DNA of 64,000 nucleotides from Sinanaerobacter chloroacetimidivorans. GTDB lineage: Bacteria > Bacillota > Clostridia > Peptostreptococcales > Anaerovoracaceae. The notes below the pieces were generated by a model. That model was not told the origin of the DNA. It did not search any database and saw nothing but the letters and a program-made list of their open reading frames with translations. This document shows positions 19,905 to 27,761 of this stretch, piece after piece. The stretch is from positions 99,468-163,467 of the forward strand of contig NZ_JAGSND010000005.1 of the NCBI RefSeq assembly GCF_018128545.1. The letters run 5' to 3'. Both the position numbers and the translations under genes were made by a program. Each line of letters starts with the position of its first letter. The first letter of the stretch is position 1.

Positions 19905-21065
19905 ATGAAAGATTTTCAATATAGAATGCCGACAAAAATCAGATTTGGCGTTGGAATTAGTAAAAACATCGCCGATGTCTGTAAGGAATATGGTGCGAAA
20001 AAGGTCTTTGTTGTCACGGATTCTATGATTATTAAAACAAATATTCTGGATTCTGTTAAGGAAAGCTTTGAAAAAGCGAATATGCCCTATGAAATTTACT
20101 CGGATATTGTGCCGGATCCCGCGATTGAAGTGGTGGACAGTACTGCCGAGATTTTAAGGAAAAGCGGGGCCAATCTGGTTGTGGCAGTTGGAGGAGGCAG
20201 CCCCATCGATGCTGCAAAATCTATCTGCATGCTCCAGACGAATGAGGGTTCGGTAAGGGATTATTTATTCGGCGGAAGCAGAACGGTTACCAATCCGGGC
20301 ATGCCACTCATCTGCGTTCCAACAACAGCAGGGAGCGGAAGTGAGATGACAGCAGCAGCTGTCATCACCGATAATCAGAATCAGATTAAATTATCTGTTA
20401 CTCATGATTATATTATTCCAAGGGTGGCCTTAATTGATCCGCTGCTGCACGTTGGAATGCCTGGATTTATCACAGCCACCACCGGAATCGACGCTTTAAC
20501 CCATGCCATCGAAGCGTATGTATCTCTGAATGCAAGTCCGGTCAGTGACGCAATGGCTCTTCAGGCCATGAGAATGATTGGAAAGCATTTAAGAAACGCG
20601 GTTGCTAATGGGAACGATATTGAAGCCCGAAGCAATATGGCCATTGCAAGCTCCATCGCAGCTACAGCATTTTTCAACGGAGGACTTGGTGTTGTTCATG
20701 GTATTGCTCAATCCATGGGCGGTGTTGCGCATGTTCCTCATGGCGTTGCAAACAGTCTGATTCTTCCCTATGCAATGGCAAGAAATGTAGTTGGAAATCT
20801 AGAGAAGTTTAAGGAAATCGCCATCGCACTGGGAGAAAATGTAGACGGCCTTTCCCTTCGTGAAGCAGCTGAAAAAGCCCCTAAAGCAGTTCTTAAACTG
20901 GCGCAGGATACCAGGGTTCCTCTGAAGTTAAAAGATGTTGGGGTAACCAGAGAACATTTTCCCGCTATCATTGAGGGGACCATGGCTTACAGGCTTTTGG
21001 CGGTAAACCCATGTAAACTGCAGGAGAAAGACATCACAGAAATACTTGAAAGTGCTTATGAATAA
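19905..21065 (+). CDS. iron-containing alcohol dehydrogenase
   Basis: NAD(P)-dependent group III alcohol dehydrogenase; relatives reduce aldehydes or semialdehydes such as succinate semialdehyde. The 386-residue protein has the NAD-binding GGGSPIDAAK (near residue 98) and metal ligands in TGIDALTHAIEAY, VVHGIAQSMGG and HVPHG. The ATG at 19905 follows GGAGGAAAG; the ten residues upstream in frame have no separate support. Next to a class III aminotransferase it could reduce an omega-semialdehyde to an omega-hydroxy acid, as in GABA and 5-aminovalerate fermentation. The substrate is inferred only from context. Confidence 0.9.
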   Translation: MKDFQYRMPTKIRFGVGISKNIADVCKEYGAKKVFVVTDSMIIKTNILDSVKESFEKANMPYEIYSDIVPDPAIEVVDSTAEILRKSGANLVVAVGGGSPIDAAKSICMLQTNEGSVRDYLFGGSRTVTNPGMPLICVPTTAGSGSEMTAAAVITDNQNQIKLSVTHDYIIPRVALIDPLLHVGMPGFITATTGIDALTHAIEAYVSLNASPVSDAMALQAMRMIGKHLRNAVANGNDIEARSNMAIASSIAATAFFNGGLGVVHGIAQSMGGVAHVPHGVANSLILPYAMARNVVGNLEKFKEIAIALGENVDGLSLREAAEKAPKAVLKLAQDTRVPLKLKDVGVTREHFPAIIEGTMAYRLLAVNPCKLQEKDITEILESAYE

Positions 21066-21112
21066 CAAATCAATAAATCAGTTTCAGTAAAACAATCGTA
21101 TGGAGGTGTACT

Positions 21113-22111
21113 GTGAGTAAAGTAGTTTATTACAATATCGATGATACCCTGAATTTTGAAAATCAAAAATTAAAAGAATGGGGCGTTCATGATATAGAAC
21201 TGATTGAAATTAAAAACGGTGAAGACCGGGATAACCCGGAAGCATTTCTTGAAGCAGTAAAGGATGCCGACGGTGTCGTTGTAGAGTTCTTCCAGATTAC
21301 AAGTGATGTGCTTGCACGAATGAAGAAAACAAAAATTGTTGCTTTACAGGCAATTGGTTATAGTAACGTTGACATCCCTGCCGCAACAGAAAATCACATC
21401 TGTGTAACGAATAGTCCGGGCTTTTGCACTGAGGAAGTAGCAATACATACAATCGGTATGATGATTGACTGTGTCAGAAAACTGACTTTTCTTGACAGAA
21501 GCGTTAGAAATGGAAAATGGGATCCGCTGCTGGGGGGAAAGACCTTCAGAATGTCCGGAAAAACCGTCGGCCTTGTATTTTTCGGCAGCATTCCCAAATA
21601 TATGATTCCTATTCTTAAGGCGATGCAGATGAATATTGTCTGCTATGCACCGACCAAAACAAAGGAATATTTAGAAGATTTCGGTGTTAGAAAAATGGAT
21701 ACTTTAGAACAGCTTTTAAAGGAATCCGACTTTGTATCCATGCATACTCCATTGATTCCAGGGGTTACAGAGCATATGATGGGGGCTGAACAGTTTAGGA
21801 TGATGAAAGAGTCCGCATACTTTATCAACACTGCCCGAGGCAAAGTTGTAGATGAGCCGGCCCTTGTCAAGGCATTAAAAGAAGGTTGGATCAAAGGTGC
21901 TGCAGTTGATGTCATCGAGGATGAAGCCAATGAAAAAAGCGACCTGTTTGAGATCGAAAATTGTGTGATCACACCGCATGCCGCCTTCGTATCCGAGGAT
22001 TCCTTCGCTGAAGCCAGAATTATTGCCTTAAAACAACTGGTTGAAAGACTGCACGACAATAAAGTACCGAAAAATCTAGTTAACAAAGAGGTAGCTGACA
22101 ACATGAGATAA
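21113..22111 (+). CDS. D-isomer-specific 2-hydroxyacid dehydrogenase family protein
   Basis: Family members reduce 2-oxo acids to (R)-2-hydroxy acids, the form needed by 2-hydroxyacyl-CoA dehydratases. The 332-residue protein starts at GTG behind GGAGGTG. Catalytic residues are visible: Arg in NTARGKVVD, Glu in DVIEDEA and His in ITPHAAF. The dinucleotide-binding turn is unusual: where the family has VGxxGxGxIG, this protein reads VGLVFFGSIP (near residue 148), losing two of three glycines. The fold may still bind NAD or may have changed cofactor use. Position in the operon supports a role in forming the 2-hydroxy acid before CoA transfer. Confidence 0.85.
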   Translation: MSKVVYYNIDDTLNFENQKLKEWGVHDIELIEIKNGEDRDNPEAFLEAVKDADGVVVEFFQITSDVLARMKKTKIVALQAIGYSNVDIPAATENHICVTNSPGFCTEEVAIHTIGMMIDCVRKLTFLDRSVRNGKWDPLLGGKTFRMSGKTVGLVFFGSIPKYMIPILKAMQMNIVCYAPTKTKEYLEDFGVRKMDTLEQLLKESDFVSMHTPLIPGVTEHMMGAEQFRMMKESAYFINTARGKVVDEPALVKALKEGWIKGAAVDVIEDEANEKSDLFEIENCVITPHAAFVSEDSFAEARIIALKQLVERLHDNKVPKNLVNKEVADNMR

Positions 22112-22161
22112 GCTCTGAGATCGTTAATTTAATTTATATTTATAGAACAGGAGATTATATT

Positions 22162-22548
22162 ATGAAACAGAAAGCCATCTTTAATGAAAAAACACTGGGA
22201 GAGGTTCATGGCCCCTACGTACAGGGAACCAAGTATCGTGACTTGTTCTTCACAACTCAGATCGCCACTCTCCAAAACGGTGACATCATCAGTCTCGATC
22301 CTTATGAACAGGCGCTTCAGACGCTTAGGAACGCTGAGCTTGCGCTGAAAGAAGTTGGCGGTACGTTGGCCGACGTACTTACCTGCAGAATTTATCTCAC
22401 TGATATGAATGACTATGCTGCGGTGAACAAAGCTTACAGAGAATTGATGCCAAACGATCCATTCCCGACAAGGGCTTGTGTTCAGGTGGCAGGTATGATT
22501 CCTGAAGTAAAAGTGGAGATGGAATTTATCTGCAGTGTACCCGAATGA
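22162..22548 (+). CDS. ridA: RidA family enamine/imine deaminase
   Basis: Hydrolyses reactive 2-aminoacrylate and 2-iminobutyrate intermediates to 2-oxo acids plus ammonia. The 128-residue protein has the YjgF/RidA pattern GPYVQGTKY, the NAELALKEVGGTLADVLTCRIYLTD core (family landmark near residues 51-75), the substrate-binding arginine in FPTRACVQVAG and a terminal VKVEMEFI. It is the last gene of the dehydratase operon. RidA would fit a pathway that passes through 2-iminobutyrate or a similar imine. Assignment to the family is secure; the in vivo substrate is inferred. Confidence 0.9.
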   Translation: MKQKAIFNEKTLGEVHGPYVQGTKYRDLFFTTQIATLQNGDIISLDPYEQALQTLRNAELALKEVGGTLADVLTCRIYLTDMNDYAAVNKAYRELMPNDPFPTRACVQVAGMIPEVKVEMEFICSVPE

Positions 22549-22593
22549 TATATTAACATTTAAGTATTAGTCAATGCACTAAGCATTATTCAC

Positions 22594-22646
22594 CTCATGA
22601 AACCTAAGATGGATTATGCCAGACGTAACCCATCTTAGGGGATGAG
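22594..22646 (+). other. strong hairpin between ridA and the transporter gene
   Basis: CCTAAGATGG (22603-22612) pairs with CCATCTTAGG (22630-22639), with an outer CTCAT/ATGAG stem (22594-22598, 22642-22646). No T-run follows. It may end the ridA operon by a rho-dependent or processing mechanism or be a leader element for the gene at 22811. The rest of 22549-22810 shows nothing clear. Confidence 0.45.
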
Positions 22647-22810
22647 TGAGCTGTGATTGTAATGAAGAATAGAACCACCCCAACTAAAAAATTCAGAATA
22701 TTCAAAATATATCCATGACATCATAATGTGTGCGCTGAGAAACCGTTACCGTTTAATGTTTTGCCGATTAAGTAATCAGCGAAATACAATATTATACGAG
22801 GAGTGTAATT

Positions 22811-23953
22811 ATGGAAAACGAGCGAACAGTTAACATTACAAACATGATTAAAATAGGTGGCGCGTATGCATCATACACCATTGGTGCAGGATTTGCTACG
22901 GGGCAGGAGGTTTTACAATTCTTTGGATCCTGGGGTAACCCCGCCAACTTTCTGGCAGTATTTGTTTCAATGGTCATGACCGTGTATTTCACAGTTAGCT
23001 GCTATAGAACCGGTCAGGAGAAGCAATTTGGAAACCCGAGTGAATGTTATGCCTACTATTGCGGTAAATATGTCGGTTATTTCTTTGATTTTTTCTGTCT
23101 GATTATCGTATTTGGTATTGCAATTGCCATGTTTGCCGGATGTGGAGCTACGATCAATCAATACTTTGGGATTCCGGTGTATATAGGGGCAATACTCTTA
23201 GGTGTTTTCGCCGGAGGCACGGTAATGCTGGGATTAAAGAAGGTGGTAAATGTCCTGGGCTTTCTTGGTATTGTAATTATCGTTTATGTCGTAGTAATAG
23301 GAATTTATGCATTAGCTAGAAATCCTGTTGGAATGGCAGAGTCTACAGCTAGACTTCCGGAGTATCTTTCTGCAGGTAAAGTCTTGAGAGCTGGTGTTTT
23401 TGGAATCTACAATCCAGTTTTATCCGCTCTATTCTATGCCGGACTATGCTTGATTGTCTCGATACCGTTTCTGATTTCTCTCGGAAAGCAGACGACAAAT
23501 CAAAAAGAGGCCTTAACTTCAGGTATCTTTTCGGGAATTTTCTTCCATGCGGGAGTGCTTCTCGTACTAATCGCTATTCTTATTAACCTCGACTCTATCA
23601 TTGAAACAGGAGGACAGATTCCACTTCTTTCCGCAATGCAGAATATGATTCCCGAATTATCCTGGTCATTTGCAATTATTCTGATTCTAGGCATATTCAC
23701 AACGATTACAGGGTATCTTTGGTTGATTTCAGGTAGATTTGCGGAGGATAAATCAACAAAATCAAGAATCATTACGGCTGCCGTTACGATTGCCGGCATA
23801 TTCGGAGGAGCCTTTATCCCATTCAATCAAATTATCAATATTCTCTATCCTTTCTCAGGACTTGTTGGGTGCGCATTCCTGATATTCATTATCGTGAAGG
23901 ATGTTAAAATTTACTCGGAAAAGAAAAAAACCTCGGAACCGCAAGAAGGCTGA
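22811..23953 (+). CDS. YkvI-type membrane transporter (APC superfamily)
   Basis: Integral membrane protein of 380 residues with about ten hydrophobic segments and the opening KIGGAYASYTIGAGFATGQEVLQFF, a landmark of the COG3949/YkvI group, whose LeuT-like fold suggests amino-acid or related solute transport. The unwound-helix glycine pattern TIGAGFATGQE lies near residue 21-31. A GAGGAG site precedes the ATG. It sits between the dehydratase operon and the amine dehydrogenase genes, so it may import the substrate of either. The true substrate is unknown. Confidence 0.8.
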   Translation: MENERTVNITNMIKIGGAYASYTIGAGFATGQEVLQFFGSWGNPANFLAVFVSMVMTVYFTVSCYRTGQEKQFGNPSECYAYYCGKYVGYFFDFFCLIIVFGIAIAMFAGCGATINQYFGIPVYIGAILLGVFAGGTVMLGLKKVVNVLGFLGIVIIVYVVVIGIYALARNPVGMAESTARLPEYLSAGKVLRAGVFGIYNPVLSALFYAGLCLIVSIPFLISLGKQTTNQKEALTSGIFSGIFFHAGVLLVLIAILINLDSIIETGGQIPLLSAMQNMIPELSWSFAIILILGIFTTITGYLWLISGRFAEDKSTKSRIITAAVTIAGIFGGAFIPFNQIINILYPFSGLVGCAFLIFIIVKDVKIYSEKKKTSEPQEG

Positions 23954-24104
23954 GCATGGATCATTCGACTTTATTACACTTAAAAATGGAGATGTTGCTG
24001 GATACGAAAGAAATGTGAGAATATCTTCAATGCGAGGAATCTAAAAATATAGTTTTATTAGAAACTGGCGTATGTGAATACGAAAAGCCAGAGGAGGTGA
24101 CAAA

Positions 24105-24428
24105 ATGTGTATGAGAATCAAGGAACATGTGATATTGGGTCAGGAAGAGGCGACAAAGATGGTGGAGATCACTGTTGACGGGAAAAAGCTTATGGCAAAA
24201 GAAGGAGAACCTATCTTAGCAGCTCTTTTAGCTGAGAATATCATCATTAACCGTTACACAGTAAAAAGAAAAGAGCCAAGAGGATTGTTTTGCGGGATAG
24301 GACAGTGCACGGATTGTGCGATGGTTGTCAATGGCAAGCCAAATGTCAGAACCTGTATAACGCCAGTTGAACAAGGTATGGTTATTAAGACCCAGTATGG
24401 AGTTGGCGAAGGAGGCGGGGAAAAATGA
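24105..24428 (+). CDS. (2Fe-2S)-binding protein, HcnA-like subunit
   Basis: Small ferredoxin-type subunit of a flavin-dependent amine dehydrogenase. The 107-residue protein has the plant-type [2Fe-2S] pattern CGIGQCTDC followed by a fourth cysteine in VRTC. Relatives are HcnA of hydrogen cyanide synthase and the small subunit of opine/hydroxyproline oxidases. The start is supported by AGGAGGTGA. Its stop overlaps the next ATG by four bases (ATGA), so it is coupled to the FAD subunit. It starts a five-gene run 24105-27592. Confidence 0.9.
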   Translation: MCMRIKEHVILGQEEATKMVEITVDGKKLMAKEGEPILAALLAENIIINRYTVKRKEPRGLFCGIGQCTDCAMVVNGKPNVRTCITPVEQGMVIKTQYGVGEGGGEK

Positions 24429-25540
24429 TTAGCAAAGAAATCGTGATTGTTGGAGCTGGCCCGGCTGGTTTGGCAGCAGCAATTGAAGCGGCCAAGGCAG
24501 GTGTGAAAGAAGTTCTGGTGGTAGACTTAAACATAAAGCCAGGCGGTCAGCTATTTAAGCAAATCCATAAATTTTTTGGATCCAGCGCTCATCGCTCAGG
24601 GACAAGGGGAATTGATATCGGAAATCAGCTACTTGCCGAGGCTGAAAAGTACGGTGTGGAGATATGGGTTAACAGCGCTGTGGTCGGACTATATCATGAA
24701 CGGATTGTTTCCATCGAAAAAGGATTGGACAGCGGTGAAAAAGAACTGGTAAATATTCAGGCAAAAAAAGTCATCTTAGCCACTGGTGCATCGGAAAATG
24801 TCGTAAGATTTAAAGGTTGGACATTACCCGGGATCATGGGGGCAGGTGCGGCTCAAACAATGATTAATGTAAATAAGGTCAAACCTGGAAACAAGGTGGT
24901 AATGCTTGGCTCCGGAAATGTAGGATTGATCGTTTCCTATCAGCTGATGCAGGCCGGATGCAATGTAGTTGCTCTGGTAGAGGCGGCTCCAAAGATTGGA
25001 GGGTACGGTGTACATGCTTCAAAGATCAGAAGAGCTGGGGTGCCTATTTATACCAGCCATACGATTATTGAAGCAAAGGGAACTGACAGGGTATCGGAAG
25101 TCATTATAGCAGAACTGGATCAAAACTGGCAGCCAATCCCCGGGACGGAAAAAGTATTGGAAGCGGATGTAGTGACACTGGCTGCAGGATTAAAGCCAAT
25201 TTCTGATCTGGTAAGACTGCATGATCTTGAGTGTACATATAACGCTGTATTTGGAGGATGGGTGCCCAAACACGATCGCAATATGGAATCAACACAACCC
25301 GGAATCTATGTGGTAGGAGATACCACAGGAGTGGAAGAAGCAAATACGGCATTGGAAGAAGGAAGGTTAGCCGGTGTTGCGGCTGCTGAGTCTTTAGGAT
25401 ATCTGAAAAATGCAGATGCAAAATTATTAAAAGATGATATCTGGGAAAGGTTAGATGGCTTGAGAATGGGACCGTTTGGGGAAAAGAGAATGGTAGCCAA
25501 GAATGCGATTCTAGCGGATTTTCCGACATGCGCTAAGTAA
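24425..25540 (+). CDS. FAD-dependent oxidoreductase, HcnB-like alpha subunit lacking its C-terminal Fe-S domain
   Basis: NAD(P)H/FAD-type flavoprotein with the FAD motif GAGPAGLAAAIEAAKAG near residue 9, the NAD-type motif LGSGNVGLI in the middle and a C-terminal FAD segment GIYVVGDTTGVEEA. At 371 residues it is roughly 100 shorter than HcnB, NoxA and similar alpha subunits, which end in a BFD-type [2Fe-2S] domain. That domain is encoded here as a separate gene at 26109. The complex probably oxidises an amino acid or amine and passes electrons through Fe-S subunits to an unknown acceptor. The family is clear, the substrate is not. Confidence 0.9.
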   Translation: MISKEIVIVGAGPAGLAAAIEAAKAGVKEVLVVDLNIKPGGQLFKQIHKFFGSSAHRSGTRGIDIGNQLLAEAEKYGVEIWVNSAVVGLYHERIVSIEKGLDSGEKELVNIQAKKVILATGASENVVRFKGWTLPGIMGAGAAQTMINVNKVKPGNKVVMLGSGNVGLIVSYQLMQAGCNVVALVEAAPKIGGYGVHASKIRRAGVPIYTSHTIIEAKGTDRVSEVIIAELDQNWQPIPGTEKVLEADVVTLAAGLKPISDLVRLHDLECTYNAVFGGWVPKHDRNMESTQPGIYVVGDTTGVEEANTALEEGRLAGVAAAESLGYLKNADAKLLKDDIWERLDGLRMGPFGEKRMVAKNAILADFPTCAK

Positions 25541-25568
25541 AAGGCTGAACGAGAGCCGAAAGAGGTGA

Positions 25569-26069
25569 ATGAATATGACATTAGAACGTAATGGATGTAT
25601 CACACGAGAAGAGCTGGAACGGTTCAATCTGATTACATCAGAAGAAAGATTTAAAAAAGGCACTGTCGCAGTAATTGAATGCATACAGGAAATCCCTTGT
25701 AATCCGTGTGAGGCCGCTTGCCCCCAAGGAGCAATCCGAATCGGAAGTCCGATTACTTCATTGCCAAAACTCAATGAAGAATTGTGTACGGGTTGTGGTG
25801 TCTGTATTGCAAAATGTCCGGGTCTGGCTATCTTTACGATAGATAAGACCTATTCTGATACTGAGGCCACGGTATCATTCCCCTATGAATATGTCCCGCT
25901 TCCTGTCAAGGATGAAATTGTGGAAGCTGTGAACAGAGAAGGAAAAGTGGTTTGCAAAGGCAAAGTCGTTAAAGTGTTAAACCCGAAATCATATGACAGA
26001 ACTCCAGTTGTCACCGTAGCGATTCAAAAAGAATTTGCAGATGATGTCAGGAGTATGAAAAGAAAATAA
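25569..26069 (+). CDS. 2[4Fe-4S] ferredoxin-like subunit
   Basis: The 166-residue protein carries cysteine patterns CNPCEAACPQGAI and CTGCGVCIAKCPG (about residues 43-85), typical for two [4Fe-4S] clusters, followed by a 70-residue domain without cysteine motifs. It lies between the two flavoprotein genes, as pdhF-type ferredoxin genes do in hetero-oligomeric dye-linked L-proline dehydrogenases. A GAGGTGA site precedes two in-frame ATGs (25569 and 25575). It likely conducts electrons out of the complex. Confidence 0.85.
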   Translation: MNMTLERNGCITREELERFNLITSEERFKKGTVAVIECIQEIPCNPCEAACPQGAIRIGSPITSLPKLNEELCTGCGVCIAKCPGLAIFTIDKTYSDTEATVSFPYEYVPLPVKDEIVEAVNREGKVVCKGKVVKVLNPKSYDRTPVVTVAIQKEFADDVRSMKRK

Positions 26070-26108
26070 ACAGTGTTTGTGTCAAGTCTTTAGAAGGAGG
26101 CGTAACCA

Positions 26109-26393
26109 ATGGATAATAAATTCGATGACGATATGCTTGTCTGTCGATGCGAAGAAGTAACAGTCGGTGAAATCAAGCAGGCGATTGCGCAAGGGGCAAG
26201 AGATGTGGTAGGAGTAAAAAGAAGAACGAGAGCAGGCATGGGATTGTGCCAGGGACGGACCTGTGAAAAAATGGTGCAGCAGATTCTTTGCCAAGAGCTC
26301 GGCATAAGACCGGAAGAAGCAGGCAGTTCCAGTATAAGACCGCCTGCCAGACCCATAACCTTTGGCACTTTAGCAGGGGGGGTGAGAGAATGA
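26109..26393 (+). CDS. stand-alone BFD-like [2Fe-2S] protein
   Basis: The 94-residue protein shows the bacterioferritin-associated-ferredoxin pattern: CRCEEV near residue 14 and GLCQGRTC near residue 47, giving four cysteines for one [2Fe-2S] cluster. This domain is normally the C-terminus of HcnB-type alpha subunits; here it is separate, matching the short alpha subunit at 24425. AGGAGG precedes the ATG. Its TGA overlaps the ATG of the following oxidoreductase (ATGA), so translation is coupled. Confidence 0.88.
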   Translation: MDNKFDDDMLVCRCEEVTVGEIKQAIAQGARDVVGVKRRTRAGMGLCQGRTCEKMVQQILCQELGIRPEEAGSSSIRPPARPITFGTLAGGVRE

Positions 26394-27592
26394 AATCCTA
26401 TGATGTGATCGTAATTGGTGGAGGTATCATCGGAACCAGCACCGCGTATCAATTGGCGAAAAAAGGATACAGCGTAGCAATATTGGAACAAAATGATATT
26501 GCTTCGGGTACTGCAAGTCACACTGATGGAGCAACTCTGATCAGTGATAAACAGCCGGGAATTGATGTTCTGCAAGGGTATCACAGTGTTGAGCTGTACA
26601 GAAAACTTGCAAAAGAGTTTTCCCATGACATTGAATTTGAGAGCTGTGGATTTATGTATGTTTGTGAGACGGATGAAGAAATGGCAGCAGCAGCAGATTA
26701 TGCTGCAAAGGTTAGGTCTCAGGGTTTTGAAATGAGGGTCATCGATCCTAAGGAAATGTGCGAAAGAGAAAAATACTTAGCGAAAGATCTAAAAGGAGGC
26801 CTCTGGACAGAATCTGACGGATTGGTAAATCCTTATAAGGTATGCTTTGCATTTGTCGAAGAAGGAAAAAAATATGGCTTAGATGTGTATACACATCATG
26901 AAGTTACCGGCATTAAATTGGACGCGAAAAAACAGGTCGAAGCAGTCGAGACAGACAGAGGAACTTTTTACACAAACAAAGTTGTAAATGCGTGCGGCGT
27001 ATGGGCACCATTTATCGGTAAAATGGTTGGTTTAAACATACCCATCGAACCTCGGAAAGGTATGCTGTTAGTTACGGAAAAAGCTGAAACGATAGCACAT
27101 ACCGAAATACTGGAGTTTGGTTATTGGTTAGCGAAATTCTTTTCAGGGTTTAAAAGACCTGTCAGTGAACTTGTTGAAAAACATAATGTTTGTTTAAACA
27201 TCGAGACGACCCACTCCGGGAATACAATTGTGGGCGGTTGCAGATTATTCAGAGGATATGATACGAAATCAGAATATGAAATAATGCAAGCTATCGCTGA
27301 AAGGGCCATCCGGTTTTTCCCAATTTTAAAAGATATGAACTGCATCAGAACTTTTGGAGGTATAAGACCATTTTGCTTAGATCATTTGCCAATCGTAAGT
27401 GCGGTTGAAGAGGTTCCGGGATTCTACATAGCTGCAGGGCATGAGGGTGATGGTATTGCGTTAGCCCCTATTACAGGTCTGCTGATGTCACAGATCATTT
27501 CTGAAGAAAAAACGGAATTTGATGCATCCGAGCTTAGCTGGTCCAGGTTTAAGAATATGGATCTGGCAAAATTAGCAGCGCACGGAAATTAA
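26390..27592 (+). CDS. FAD-dependent amino acid/amine dehydrogenase (DAO family, HcnC-like beta subunit)
   Basis: Catalytic subunit expected to oxidise a glycine-, sarcosine-, proline- or D-amino-acid-like substrate. The 400-residue protein starts at the ATG overlapping the previous stop and has the FAD motif VIGGGIIGTSTAYQLAKKG (near residue 8), EQNDIASGTASH, and the C-terminal GGIRPFCLDHLPIV and AAGHEGDGIALAP segments typical of the DAO superfamily. With 24105-26393 it forms a four- or five-component complex like HcnABC or archaeal proline dehydrogenase. A longer upstream frame overlaps the BFD gene and is rejected. Confidence 0.9.
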   Translation: MKSYDVIVIGGGIIGTSTAYQLAKKGYSVAILEQNDIASGTASHTDGATLISDKQPGIDVLQGYHSVELYRKLAKEFSHDIEFESCGFMYVCETDEEMAAAADYAAKVRSQGFEMRVIDPKEMCEREKYLAKDLKGGLWTESDGLVNPYKVCFAFVEEGKKYGLDVYTHHEVTGIKLDAKKQVEAVETDRGTFYTNKVVNACGVWAPFIGKMVGLNIPIEPRKGMLLVTEKAETIAHTEILEFGYWLAKFFSGFKRPVSELVEKHNVCLNIETTHSGNTIVGGCRLFRGYDTKSEYEIMQAIAERAIRFFPILKDMNCIRTFGGIRPFCLDHLPIVSAVEEVPGFYIAAGHEGDGIALAPITGLLMSQIISEEKTEFDASELSWSRFKNMDLAKLAAHGN

Positions 27593-27597
27593 AAAAT

Positions 27598-27652
27598 AGT
27601 TCATTGCAGTCTGATATAAATGAACTCTTTAAAATTCGTAGAACTTAAAGAG
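27598..27652 (+). other. two small hairpins after the amine dehydrogenase genes
   Basis: AGTTCAT/ATGAACT and CTCTTTAA/TTAAAGAG lie in series just after the stop. Neither is followed by a T-run, so termination is uncertain. The remaining gap up to 27761 shows only the ribosome site of the next gene. Confidence 0.35.
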
Positions 27653-27761
27653 GCTTATTAAGTGCACCCAAAAAAAGGTAAAACAATTCCATAATAACCA
27701 AATTCTAAAAAACATTTGTTCATATAATTCCGAAATTTAATTAGTTGAAAGGAATAAGAAA

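Noticed and set aside
24030-24060. TGGAGATGTTGCTGG as a third sigma-54 promoter upstream of the amine dehydrogenase genes
   Set aside because: The spacing between the GG and GC elements is three bases too short for sigma-54.
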